Positions 25,777 through 34,119 of a stretch of 64,000 nt of DNA are shown piece by piece. Origin of the DNA: Providencia sp. PROV188 (GTDB taxonomy: Bacteria; Pseudomonadota; Gammaproteobacteria; Enterobacterales; Enterobacteriaceae). Each line of letters starts with the position of its first letter. Within the stretch, counting starts at the first letter, position 1. Location of the stretch: contig NZ_CP097291.1 in NCBI RefSeq assembly GCF_027595165.1, forward strand, positions 1,860,001 to 1,924,000, read 5' to 3'. Both the position numbers and the translations under genes were made by a program. The notes under the pieces were generated by a model that saw only the letters and a program-made list of their open reading frames with translations, was not told where the DNA came from and made no database searches.

Positions 25777-26952
25777 ATGCTAAAAATGATAAACCAAATC
25801 CAACACTATGATTGGGGAAGTAAAACTGCCCTCAATGAGCTGTATGGCTATCCTAATCCGGATAATTTACCTATGGCTGAACTTTGGATGGGCGCTCACC
25901 CCAAAGCCAGTTCTGAGGTCATATCCCCTTTAACACATCAGAAAATCTCGTTAAATAGCTTCATTAAAGAAAATCCAGAGAAAATACTGAGCAAACATAT
26001 CGCCGAGCGCTTTGGCCGATTGCCTTATTTATTTAAAGTATTGTGTGCTGCTCGGCCTCTCTCTGTTCAAGTTCATCCAAATAAGCATGATGCAGAAATA
26101 GGATTTGCTAAAGAAAATGTGCAAGGGATCCCTTTAGATTCTCCTATACGTAATTATAAAGATGATAATCATAAACCAGAGCTGATTTATGCATTAACGC
26201 CTTTTAAAGCAATGAATGCATTTCGTCCTATAGATGAAATTGTCGAATTATTTAGCTTTATTGCAGCCGCTCACCCTGAAATTCAACTTTTCGTTCAAGC
26301 ACCAAGTGAAGAACGACTTAAAAAATTATTTGCACAGATTCTTAATCTGACAGGCGAACAAAAAGATCTTGCTATAGGGGTATTAAAAGCTGCATTAAAT
26401 AGCAAACAAGGTGAGCCTTGGAATTCAATTAAACAAATGGTGAACTTATATCCAGAAGATAATGGTTTATTTACACCTTTAATGCTAAATATCGTTGAAT
26501 TACAACCAGGTGACGCCATGTTCTTAGCCGCTAGAACCCCTCACGCCTATTTAGAAGGTGTCGGGTTAGAAGTGATGGCTAATTCAGATAACGTTTTACG
26601 GGCTGGATTGACCAGTAAACATATCGATGTTAAAGAACTGGTTGATAATATTGATTTTAAATCAATTAAAGCTGAAGATTTGTTCAACATTCCCGAAAAA
26701 TCTGGAAATGTCTGGAAATATAAGATCCCAGTAGAAGATTTTTCATTTAATATATATTCTATTGACTGCTCTGGGTTATCCATAACTAACCATGTTGCTT
26801 CAATTTTGTTTTGTATTGAAGGTAAGTTAGTATTGCGATCAGGTAATCAAGAAATAAACATGAATTCTGGTGAATCTGTTTTCTTACCTGCTTATGAGGA
26901 TAACATTTCTATTAAAGGAAATGGTCAATTAGCCCGAGTATTTAATTTTTAG
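25777..26952 (+). CDS. manA: mannose-6-phosphate isomerase, class I
   Basis: 391 residues, the E. coli length. Zinc enzyme interconverting mannose 6-phosphate and fructose 6-phosphate. Metal ligands are seen in SVQVHPNKHDA (Gln/His), KPELIYAL (Glu) and ARTPHAYLEG (His), with the signature YLEGVGLEVMANSDNVLRAG. A TTG at 25756 would give seven extra residues, but AGAGAG is 7 nt before the ATG at 25777, which matches the family start. The gene is divergent from fumC across 178 bp. Needed for mannose use and GDP-mannose synthesis. Confidence 0.94.
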   Translation: MLKMINQIQHYDWGSKTALNELYGYPNPDNLPMAELWMGAHPKASSEVISPLTHQKISLNSFIKENPEKILSKHIAERFGRLPYLFKVLCAARPLSVQVHPNKHDAEIGFAKENVQGIPLDSPIRNYKDDNHKPELIYALTPFKAMNAFRPIDEIVELFSFIAAAHPEIQLFVQAPSEERLKKLFAQILNLTGEQKDLAIGVLKAALNSKQGEPWNSIKQMVNLYPEDNGLFTPLMLNIVELQPGDAMFLAARTPHAYLEGVGLEVMANSDNVLRAGLTSKHIDVKELVDNIDFKSIKAEDLFNIPEKSGNVWKYKIPVEDFSFNIYSIDCSGLSITNHVASILFCIEGKLVLRSGNQEINMNSGESVFLPAYEDNISIKGNGQLARVFNF

Positions 26953-27060
26953 GTCGTATTCTGTATTTAGCCGTTGGTACACACAGCCAAACGGGTAATA
27001 AAACTTATATTATTTTTACATAAGTACGTTTTGTACGTACTGAAAGGATGGATGTTGATA

Positions 27061-28701
27061 ATGAAAAAGTCATTAGTTGCGGTAGGTGTTATCGTTGCTC
27101 TGGGCGCAGTATGGACTGGCGCATCATGGTACACAGGTTCAAAAGTTGAAGCTGAACTGAATAAAGTGATTACGAATTCCAATGCGTTTATCACCGCTAA
27201 CAATCCAAGTGCTGATGTTGTCTTCAAATTAGAGAACTACAAACGTGGTGTTTTCTCTTCTCAAGCTGACATCGTCATTACTTCAACCACTTCTGCTGAC
27301 GAAAACATCGTCTTTAAAGCGGATATCTCGCACGGTCCACTGCCATTATCTCAAGTGGCTAAATTCAACCTGATGCCAAAATTGGGCGCAGTGAATGTTG
27401 AATTAGCGAACACTAAAGCGACTAAAGAGCTGTTTGAAGCGACTAAAGGCAAGCCATTCATGCATGGTTCTGCGGTTATCGGCTACAGCAAAAATGTGGA
27501 TTCTAGCATTGAGCTGATCCCACTTGAGTACACTAAAGATGATGGTAAGTTCTCTTTCAGTGGCGCTAAATTTGATATCGCAACCGGTTCTGACTTAAGC
27601 ACCGTTGATGCATCTTTAGTGACTGATAGCTTAGTCATTAGCAGCACCAAGGAAGAAGGCTCTATCACCATGAAAGGCCTGAAGCTGGTTTCTAACGTCA
27701 CGAAATCTCAGCACGGCTTCTATACTGGTACTCAATCTTTCGTGATCGCAGATACCGATGTTAGCATCCCTGAAACTAAGTTCTCGTTCAAAAACTTAGA
27801 CGTTTCAAGTGATACATCTATCAACGGTGATGATGTTAAAGGTAATATTTCTTACAAAATCAGCGATGTAAAAGCGTTAGAGCAAAACTTAGGCTCTGGT
27901 GAGCTGACGGTTGCTATCGAGAAATTAGATGCGAAAGCATTAGGCAAGTTTGTGGAGCAATACAACCAAGCATTGGCTGATGGCTTAGCAACAGGCAACC
28001 CTGGTGAAGTTAGCGAAAAAATCGCAATGCAGATGATGACCACGACTCTGCCAGAGCTGATGAAAAGCAAGCCTGTATTCACAATGAGCCCGTTCTACTG
28101 GAAAAACGACGCTGGTCAAAGTTCTATCGACCTGAGCATCACATTCAACAAGTGGAATCAAGACGAAATCACTGCGTTAGCAATGCAAAACAAAGTGGAT
28201 GAAGCGTTTAAACAACTGATCACTTCTTTCGACTTCAGCATGAAACTGAACAAGCCAATGATCATTGAGTCAATGACTCAAGCGATGATCTTAGATGGTG
28301 GCGTAGCAGTATCAGCAGAAGACAAGAAAGCGGTTCAAGAACAAGTTTCTGAAGAGTTCGCAGGCGTTCAACAAATGCTGACTGCGGATATGTTCTCTAA
28401 CCCGTTCGAAGAAATGTTCATGACGGATGAACAACGTGCAGAAAAAGCGAAAGAGAAAAAACACCCTTGGATGATCGACAGCGAAAACGATTTAACTATG
28501 ACTGTTAAATTCTCTGGTAACGATCTGACCTTCAACGACGACAAATATACCTTAGCTGAATTCTTAACTAAGATGAAAATGATGCCGGGCGCAGAAGATG
28601 AAATGGGTTACGAAGAAGAAGCTCAACCAGCTGATGGTGCAGAAGTTGCAGAACCTGCAATTGAAGCAGAACAACCAGCAGAAGCGCCAGCTGCACAGTA
28701 A
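27061..28701 (+). CDS. ydgA: YdgA-family (DUF945) inner-membrane/periplasmic protein
   Basis: 546 residues. The N-terminal hydrophobic helix (about 4-24) is a signal anchor; the rest is a large beta-rich periplasmic region of the DUF945 family, with the YKRGVFSSQADI segment that marks these proteins near residue 60. Compared with E. coli YdgA (about 502), the C-terminus carries an extra acidic, Ala/Glu/Pro-rich tail. The frame is open further upstream, but MKKSLVAVG at 27061 follows GGATGTTGATA and starts the signal anchor. It lies between manA and add, as in E. coli apart from the missing uid/mal genes. Function unknown. Confidence 0.9.
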   Translation: MKKSLVAVGVIVALGAVWTGASWYTGSKVEAELNKVITNSNAFITANNPSADVVFKLENYKRGVFSSQADIVITSTTSADENIVFKADISHGPLPLSQVAKFNLMPKLGAVNVELANTKATKELFEATKGKPFMHGSAVIGYSKNVDSSIELIPLEYTKDDGKFSFSGAKFDIATGSDLSTVDASLVTDSLVISSTKEEGSITMKGLKLVSNVTKSQHGFYTGTQSFVIADTDVSIPETKFSFKNLDVSSDTSINGDDVKGNISYKISDVKALEQNLGSGELTVAIEKLDAKALGKFVEQYNQALADGLATGNPGEVSEKIAMQMMTTTLPELMKSKPVFTMSPFYWKNDAGQSSIDLSITFNKWNQDEITALAMQNKVDEAFKQLITSFDFSMKLNKPMIIESMTQAMILDGGVAVSAEDKKAVQEQVSEEFAGVQQMLTADMFSNPFEEMFMTDEQRAEKAKEKKHPWMIDSENDLTMTVKFSGNDLTFNDDKYTLAEFLTKMKMMPGAEDEMGYEEEAQPADGAEVAEPAIEAEQPAEAPAAQ

Positions 28702-28740
28702 TTGATTCTTAAGATAATTTTCCCTTAAGATAAATCAAGT

Positions 28741-28767
28741 AAACGCCAGTCACACAGACTGGCGTTT
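28741..28767 (+). terminator. intrinsic terminator of ydgA
   Basis: An 11-bp stem AAACGCCAGTC / GACTGGCGTTT with a 5-nt loop and a following T-run (TTCTTTTT), 39 bp after the stop codon. Confidence 0.9.
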
Positions 28768-28850
28768 TTCTTTTTATCACCCTCTTTTTCATTGATTTTT
28801 ACTCAATTACAGACAAAATGGAGGCAATATATCTATAAGGATCATTTATT

Positions 28851-29852
28851 GTGATAAACAAACAACTCCCACTCACGGATTTACACCGCCACCTTGATGG
28901 CAATATTCGCCCAGAAACCATCCTTTCTCTTGCACAACAACATCATATTCAGCTTCCCGCCGATGAAATTGAAGCATTACGCCCTCACGTTCAAATTATG
29001 GGACAAGAAGCTGATTTAGTCGGCTTTTTGACTAAACTGGATTGGGGTGTTGCTGTCCTCGCGAATTTAGATGCTTGTAAGCGCGTCGCATTTGAAAACG
29101 TGGAAGATGCGTTCAACGCCGGTATCGACTATGCAGAGTTGCGTTTCTCCCCTTACTATATGGCCATGAAGCACCAGCTTCCTGTTGAGGGTGTTGTTGG
29201 CGCAGTTATTGATGGTATTGCCGCTGGTTGTCGCCAATATGATATTCAAGTGAACCTGATTGGTATTTTAAGCCGTACATTTGGGCAACAAGCTTGTGCC
29301 ATAGAATTAGACGGTCTTCTTGCTCATCGAGATAAACTATGTGCTCTCGATTTAGCTGGCGATGAGCTAGGATTCCCTGGCGTCCTATTTGAAGAACATT
29401 TTACCAAGGCGCGTAATACTGGACTCAATATCACTGTTCATGCGGGTGAGGCAGCAGGCGCAGCTAGTATTTGGCATGCGATCAAGCATTTAGGTGCTCA
29501 GCGTATTGGCCATGGCGTAAAAGCCATTGAAGATCCTGAACTGATTGAATTTTTAGCAAAAAATAACATTGGTATTGAAAGCTGTTTAACTTCAAATATT
29601 CAAACCAGCACCGTCCCTTCACTGGCTCATCACCCATTGAAAACGTTTTTATCCCACGGTGTATTAGCATCCATTAATACCGATGACCCTGCTGTTCAAG
29701 GTATCGAGCTACCTTACGAATATAATGTTGCTGCATCGCAAGCCGGCCTAACACAAGCTGAAATTGAGCAAGCACAACGTAATGGCTTAACTATGGCTTT
29801 CCTTTCCGACAGCGAAAAAGCCGCGTTAATGCGTAAAGCGGCCAGCCGATAA
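28851..29852 (+). CDS. add: adenosine deaminase
   Basis: 333 residues, identical in length to E. coli Add. Zinc hydrolase converting (deoxy)adenosine to (deoxy)inosine in purine salvage. Metal and catalytic motifs are LHRHLDG near the N-terminus, [17 protein letters not shown], and NTDDPAVQG. Translation starts at a GTG, with AAGGA 8 nt upstream; no suitable ATG is near. Monocistronic between two terminators. Confidence 0.95.
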   Translation: MINKQLPLTDLHRHLDGNIRPETILSLAQQHHIQLPADEIEALRPHVQIMGQEADLVGFLTKLDWGVAVLANLDACKRVAFENVEDAFNAGIDYAELRFSPYYMAMKHQLPVEGVVGAVIDGIAAGCRQYDIQVNLIGILSRTFGQQACAIELDGLLAHRDKLCALDLAGDELGFPGVLFEEHFTKARNTGLNITVHAGEAAGAASIWHAIKHLGAQRIGHGVKAIEDPELIEFLAKNNIGIESCLTSNIQTSTVPSLAHHPLKTFLSHGVLASINTDDPAVQGIELPYEYNVAASQAGLTQAEIEQAQRNGLTMAFLSDSEKAALMRKAASR

Positions 29853-29883
29853 TCCCGTTATAACCCCCTCCGTTATAACTACC

Positions 29884-29912
29884 AATAGGGCAGATCCCGT
29901 TTCTGCCCTATT
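29884..29912 (+). terminator. terminator of add
   Basis: A 10-bp stem AATAGGGCAG / CTGCCCTATT with a 9-nt loop, then TGACCTTT. It is 31 bp after the stop codon. Confidence 0.7.
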
Positions 29913-29973
29913 TGACCTTTCGATATTTCAAGTTATCTCTGTTGCTAATCTATTTTATAGTATTAAACCCTCT

Positions 29974-29990
29974 AGCATGTTGTAACTAAA
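29974..29990 (+). other. second Ter site
   Basis: AGCATGTTGTAACTAAA matches the Tus-binding core at every fixed position and is oriented like the site at tus, 6.8 kb away. It lies between the add terminator and a minus-strand permease gene and is not next to any promoter I can see, so it should be a pure fork trap. Confidence 0.92.
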
Positions 29991-30034
29991 TCGACGTATT
30001 GATAAAGGCAGCCATCGCTGCCTTATCGTGTTAA

Positions 30035-31012
30035 TTACTTTTTTTCTAATCGTTTGGCATATTTCTGGGCTATCACTGCACACACCATTAATTGAATTTG
30101 ATGGAAAATCATTAATGGCAGCAAAATAATCCCCACTGTTGCCGCTGGAAATAAAACGTTCGCCATCGGCACGCCGTTCGCTAAACTCTTTTTCGAACCA
30201 CAGAACAGGATGGTAATTTCATCTTCCTTGCTAAATCCAAGAAGGCGCGCTGACATCACGTTAATCACCATCACCACCACTAACACGACGCAAGAAACTA
30301 ATGTAATGATAAACAATGAATAAGCATCGATAGTTTGCCAGATGCCCTCCACTACAGCTTCACTGAACGCCACGTAAACTACCAGGAGAATCGATGAGCG
30401 GTCAGTGGTATTAACCAATCTTTTATGGCGATTAATCCAGTTAGCAATTAACGGGCGGCACAAATGCCCAACAATAAACGGCACCATTAATTGCAACATA
30501 ATTGAGCCAATCGCGTTCAGAGTGTCCATGGCTTGGCTGCCGTCGGTATCCATTAGTACCCCCACCAAAACAGGTGAGAGGAAAACCCCTAAAATACTGG
30601 ATGCCGAAGCGCTACAAATCGCGGCAGCAACGTTGCCCCCTGCTACTGAGGTAAATGCAATCGCTGACTGCACGGTTGCTGGCAATGCACATAAATAGAG
30701 AAAACCCATATACACCGTCGGTGACATCCAATGAGGCACCATGAAACGTAACGCAATACCAATAATGGGAAAGAGAATAAAAGTGCTAGCAAATACCAGT
30801 AAATGAAGCCGCCAGTGCCCCATCCCTGCAACAATAGATTCTCTGGATAGCTTAGCTCCATGCATAAAGAACAGTAGCGCAATTGCCGCTGTAGTTAAGT
30901 GCTGAAAAACGGTTTTGACTTCCCCTTCACAAGGAAAAATACTGGCGATAACCACTACGCCAATCATAATCAACAGAAAAGAGTCTATTTTAAGTTTTGC
31001 TAATAAATTCAT
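30035..31012 (-). CDS. bile acid:sodium symporter family permease, YfeH-like
   Basis: 325 residues with about ten membrane helices, of the BASS superfamily (PF13593 branch, like E. coli YfeH, about 332 residues). Seen: LLFFMHGAKLSRE near helix 3, and the two broken-helix regions CALPATVQSAIAFTSVAGGN and FCGSKKSLANGVPMA, where sodium ligands lie in the family. The frame extends 47 codons upstream, but MNLLAKLKIDSF starts the homology and follows GTGGAAAATCGA. Substrate unknown. The 5' region up to ydgJ is rich in hairpins. The gene is not at this place in E. coli. Confidence 0.85.
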   Translation of the reverse strand: MNLLAKLKIDSFLLIMIGVVVIASIFPCEGEVKTVFQHLTTAAIALLFFMHGAKLSRESIVAGMGHWRLHLLVFASTFILFPIIGIALRFMVPHWMSPTVYMGFLYLCALPATVQSAIAFTSVAGGNVAAAICSASASSILGVFLSPVLVGVLMDTDGSQAMDTLNAIGSIMLQLMVPFIVGHLCRPLIANWINRHKRLVNTTDRSSILLVVYVAFSEAVVEGIWQTIDAYSLFIITLVSCVVLVVVMVINVMSARLLGFSKEDEITILFCGSKKSLANGVPMANVLFPAATVGIILLPLMIFHQIQLMVCAVIAQKYAKRLEKK

Positions 31013-31030
31013 TCGATTTTCCACAAATAA

Positions 31031-31051
31031 AAAGCCAGGTTTCACACTGGC
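31031..31051. repeat. hairpin repeat, copy 1
   Basis: AAAGCCAGGTTTCACACTGGC, written as AAAGCCAG, loop GTTTCACA, CTGGC. It is exactly repeated at 31194-31214. It lies 19 bp upstream of the symporter start codon, so it would be a hairpin in that gene's leader. Confidence 0.7.
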
Positions 31052-31063
31052 AATATGTTGCTG

Positions 31064-31100
31064 ACAAAGAGGGATAAAAGCGTGGTTTTTCCCTCTTTGT
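31064..31100. repeat. large inverted repeat in the symporter leader
   Basis: Perfect 11-bp arms ACAAAGAGGGA / TCCCTCTTTGT around a 15-nt spacer. It lies between the two copies of the 21-bp hairpin repeat and could be a leader hairpin or an operator. The rest of 31013-31234 holds no gene. Confidence 0.6.
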
Positions 31101-31193
31101 GTTATCAGGCGAAAATCAATGAATTGATTTTCCTCGTTAATTATTGCAACCAAAAATAGCCATTTTCAAACCAATTAGGTCTGAAAATCGTCT

Positions 31194-31214
31194 AAAGCCA
31201 GGTTTCACACTGGC
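31194..31214 (-). terminator. terminator of ydgJ, copy 2 of the hairpin repeat
   Basis: The same 21 bp as 31031-31051, extended by TT, so that the stem is AAAGCCAG / CTGGCTTT. It lies 20 bp beyond the ydgJ stop codon. The T-tract on the minus strand is short. Confidence 0.6.
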
Positions 31215-31234
31215 TTTATCTTCAACGTTGAACC

Positions 31235-32278
31235 TTAGAAAATATTTTCGATGGTACGTTTTTCTTTTGCTGATTGGATACCGGCTTCAATCAGTTTCAT
31301 AATATCGATGGCTTCACTTGGTGTTACTGGATTTGGCTTACCGAGACGGATAGCGTCATGAATAGCTTCATAATAGCCGCCATAGTTGCCTTTTTCATTG
31401 TTCCACGGCTTCGTCACCATTTCATCACCTTGTGACAGGGTCACAACTCCATGATTCGGATCTTCCCCCCAATGCTCTCCTTGCGGAATCGCGCCGCTTT
31501 TTAACGCATCTTCTTGAGTATCCAGACCATATTTCACGTAACTGCCCTTCATTCCGTGAATGGTATAGATTGGCATTGGCGCAGCGGCAAGCGTCGTTGA
31601 ATGAAGAATCACTTTTTTATCTGCGTAATCCAGCATTGCATGGAAATAATCCACCGCTTCCGCGCCTGGTCGAATAATACCAAGATCCACCGTAATCGCT
31701 TTTGGTTTGCCAAAATATTGCAGGACTTGGTCAATAACATGCGGTCCTAAATCGTACCAAATACCTGCTCCCGGAATATTGGCTTCACGCCAGCGTTGTC
31801 TAACCACAGGACGAAAACGGTCAAAATGAGATTCATAATATTTAATCTCACCTAAACAACCATCTTGTAGGATTTTTTTCACGGTGCGATAACCTGAATC
31901 CCAGCGACGATTATGATAAACCGACAACAATTTACCTGCTTTTTCAGCGCGTTGTTGTAAATCTTCGGCTTCTTTAACGTCGAGCGTAAAGGGTTTATCG
32001 ACCACCACATGCTTACCCGCCGCTAGCGCTTTACAGGCTAATGGATAGTGAGTGTCATTCGGGGTTGGAATCACCACCAGTTCAATTTCATCATCCGCGA
32101 ACAGTTCTTCCGGTGTCCCCACCACCTTAACATTAGGATGGTCGGCATGAACTTTGCTCGCATCGCTACTGGAGATTGTGGTTAATTCAAACTCCTCTAA
32201 CATGGCTAAAAATGGGGCATGGAAAGTTTTGCTGGCATAACCGTACCCGACAATCCCAACTTTAATTGGCTTGGACAT
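31235..32278 (-). CDS. ydgJ: Gfo/Idh/MocA-family oxidoreductase YdgJ
   Basis: 347 residues (E. coli YdgJ 346). The N-terminal Rossmann fold has GIVGYGYASKTFHAP and the family motif DKPFTLDVKEAEDL (the EKP-like catalytic lysine). The C-terminal alpha/beta domain has FDRFRPVVRQRWRE and GIWYDLGPHVIDQ. These enzymes use NAD(P) to oxidise or reduce sugars and inositols; the substrate of YdgJ is not established. Monocistronic, between a hairpin repeat and ydgK, as in E. coli except that blr and cnu are missing. A near-consensus matS site lies inside the gene. Confidence 0.92.
   Translation of the reverse strand: MSKPIKVGIVGYGYASKTFHAPFLAMLEEFELTTISSSDASKVHADHPNVKVVGTPEELFADDEIELVVIPTPNDTHYPLACKALAAGKHVVVDKPFTLDVKEAEDLQQRAEKAGKLLSVYHNRRWDSGYRTVKKILQDGCLGEIKYYESHFDRFRPVVRQRWREANIPGAGIWYDLGPHVIDQVLQYFGKPKAITVDLGIIRPGAEAVDYFHAMLDYADKKVILHSTTLAAAPMPIYTIHGMKGSYVKYGLDTQEDALKSGAIPQGEHWGEDPNHGVVTLSQGDEMVTKPWNNEKGNYGGYYEAIHDAIRLGKPNPVTPSEAIDIMKLIEAGIQSAKEKRTIENIF
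31432..31444. other. candidate matS site inside ydgJ (one mismatch)
   Basis: GTGACAGGGTCAC agrees with the MatP-binding consensus GTGACRNYGTCAC at 12 of 13 positions; the Y position is G. Both 5-bp arms are perfect. Confidence 0.55.
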
Positions 32279-32407
32279 GTTGACCTCACATTAGTGGCAT
32301 ATTTTGCTATTTTAAAAAAGTACCATCAGAATGAATCAATTAGCAAATAAATCTATGATAGGATTATTATTTATCTGTATTATTTAATGATAAGGGATCC
32401 CTTATTT

Positions 32408-32848
32408 ATGACTTCTGTTTATAACGCAGACCGCATTACTGGCTGGCTATTAGTCCCTGCAAGCTATTTACTGCTGACATTATTTGCTGCTTGCAGCATG
32501 ACCGTGATGTACTGCATTAAGTTTTATGAGATAGTGACCACCGTTGAAAGCTGGAGTAGTTTCATTACTCCTCAGTGGTATTTATCATTTGCTATTAGCC
32601 TCGCTATGTCACTGTTTAGCGTGCATATGGCGCAATTGATGTTTAAACGTTCTCGCCACTTTCCCCGTCGTTTTACTATCTGGTTATTAGCATTAATGTT
32701 AATCGGGCTAAAAACCTTCGCTTTTTCCCCGATTGATGACCAGGCAGCCTTACAAATCCTCGCGTGGCCACTCTTAGGAGCTGCTTTTTTCGTCCCGTAT
32801 ATGAAAGTTTCTAAACGCGTGAAAATGACTTTCACACAAGATCGATAA
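32408..32848 (+). CDS. ydgK: YdgK-like DUF2569 membrane protein
   Basis: 146 residues with four predicted membrane helices; the DUF2569 signature ITGWLLVPASYLLL is near the N-terminus. Its place directly before rsxA, as in E. coli, supports the name. The frame begins 7 codons earlier at 32387, but that ATG has no ribosome-binding site, whereas AAGGG lies 11 nt before 32408. Function unknown. The 87 bp to rsxA contain a small CTGACTGC/GGTCAG dyad before the rsxA start. Confidence 0.8.
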   Translation: MTSVYNADRITGWLLVPASYLLLTLFAACSMTVMYCIKFYEIVTTVESWSSFITPQWYLSFAISLAMSLFSVHMAQLMFKRSRHFPRRFTIWLLALMLIGLKTFAFSPIDDQAALQILAWPLLGAAFFVPYMKVSKRVKMTFTQDR

Positions 32849-32935
32849 GCATCACAAAAATAGCTTTGATATCATAGCCTCCGTTAAACTGACTGCGGTC
32901 AGTTTTTGGGCTTTTTTCTCTCTTCAGGCTATGAC

Positions 32936-33517
32936 ATGACCGACTATCTTCTACTTTTTATTGGGACAGTGTTAGTCAACAACTTTGTCCTCGTTAAATT
33001 CTTGGGATTATGCCCATTTATGGGTGTATCAAAAAAACTAGAAACTGCCATTGGGATGGGGTTTGCGACAACGTTCGTTATGACTCTCGCCTCTATTTCT
33101 TCGTGGCTAATCGATACGTTAATCTTAATCCCACTGGATCTAGTCTATCTGCGCACACTGAGCTTTATCCTTGTGATTGCTGTCGTGGTGCAATTTACCG
33201 AAATGGTTGTGAGAAAAACCAGCCCAACGTTATACCGCTTATTGGGGATCTTTTTACCGCTGATCACCACTAACTGCGCGGTTCTTGGGGTGGCCTTATT
33301 AAATATCAACCAATCCCATAATTTCTTGCAATCTGCGGTCTATGGCTTTAGCGCCGCCGTCGGATTCTCTTTTGTGATGGTACTTTTCGCGGCTATTCGC
33401 GAGCGTTTGGCTGTCGCAAATGTCCCAGCACCTTTTAAAGGTTCGTCAATTGGCCTGATCACGGCAGGGTTAATGTCCCTCGCATTTATGGGCTTTAGTG
33501 GTTTGGTGAAATTCTAA
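32936..33517 (+). CDS. rsxA: electron transport complex subunit RsxA
   Basis: 193 residues, the E. coli length. Six-helix integral membrane subunit of the Rsx/Rnf complex, which in E. coli keeps SoxR reduced and in other bacteria couples ferredoxin and NADH to ion transport. CPFMGVSKK and TTNCAVLG carry the conserved cysteines that bind a membrane iron-sulfur centre with RsxE. The start MTDYLLLF follows CAGGCTATGAC. Its stop overlaps the rsxB start (TAATG), so the operon is translationally coupled. Confidence 0.95.
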   Translation: MTDYLLLFIGTVLVNNFVLVKFLGLCPFMGVSKKLETAIGMGFATTFVMTLASISSWLIDTLILIPLDLVYLRTLSFILVIAVVVQFTEMVVRKTSPTLYRLLGIFLPLITTNCAVLGVALLNINQSHNFLQSAVYGFSAAVGFSFVMVLFAAIRERLAVANVPAPFKGSSIGLITAGLMSLAFMGFSGLVKF

Positions 33518-34119
33518 TGATGTCTTTGTGGATTGCGATTGGCATATTAGCCGTTTTCGGGCTGATCTTTGGTCTGATCTTAGGTTATGCCTCATTACGT
33601 TTTAAAGTTGAAGAAGACCCTATTGTTGAAAAACTGGATGCGATTTTACCGCAAAGCCAGTGTGGTCAATGCAGTTATCCGGGGTGCCGCCCCTATGCAG
33701 AAGCCGTCGCCAATAACGGTGAGATGATTAACAAATGCGCCCCTGGTGGCGAGCAAGTGATGCTCAAAATAGCCGAGTTAATGAACGTAGATCCTCAGCC
33801 GATTGATGGCGATGAAGAGGCACAAAATCCCGTTCGTAAAGTGGCGGTCATCGATGAAGAAAACTGTATTGGTTGCACCAAATGTATTCAAGCTTGCCCT
33901 GTGGATGCCATTGTGGGCGCCACTCGCGCTATGCATACCGTGATTGAAGATTTGTGTACAGGCTGTGACCTGTGTGTAGCCCCTTGCCCTACGGATTGTA
34001 TTGAAATGGTACCGGTTAAAACCACAACCGCTAACTGGAAATGGGATTTAAACACCATTCCTGTTAAAAACATTACGGATGTACCTCTTTCTTCAGTTAA
34101 AGAGGGTTCCCATGCTTAA
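33517..34119 (+). CDS. rsxB: electron transport complex iron-sulfur subunit RsxB
   Basis: 200 residues. An N-terminal membrane helix (about 3-25) is followed by a 4Fe-4S domain with CGQC....C and a distal Cys (residues about 49-74), then two ferredoxin motifs, [12 protein letters not shown] and [12 protein letters not shown], in the C-terminal half. It accepts electrons on the cytoplasmic side of the Rsx complex. It starts within the rsxA stop codon and its last 8 bp overlap rsxC. Either of two adjacent Met codons could be the start. Confidence 0.95.
   Translation: MMSLWIAIGILAVFGLIFGLILGYASLRFKVEEDPIVEKLDAILPQSQCGQCSYPGCRPYAEAVANNGEMINKCAPGGEQVMLKIAELMNVDPQPIDGDEEAQNPVRKVAVIDEENCIGCTKCIQACPVDAIVGATRAMHTVIEDLCTGCDLCVAPCPTDCIEMVPVKTTTANWKWDLNTIPVKNITDVPLSSVKEGSHA

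Noticed and set aside
27266..27278. matS-like CTGACATCGTCAT in ydgA
   Set aside because: Inner 11 bases fit but both outer bases differ; too weak to call without MatP data.
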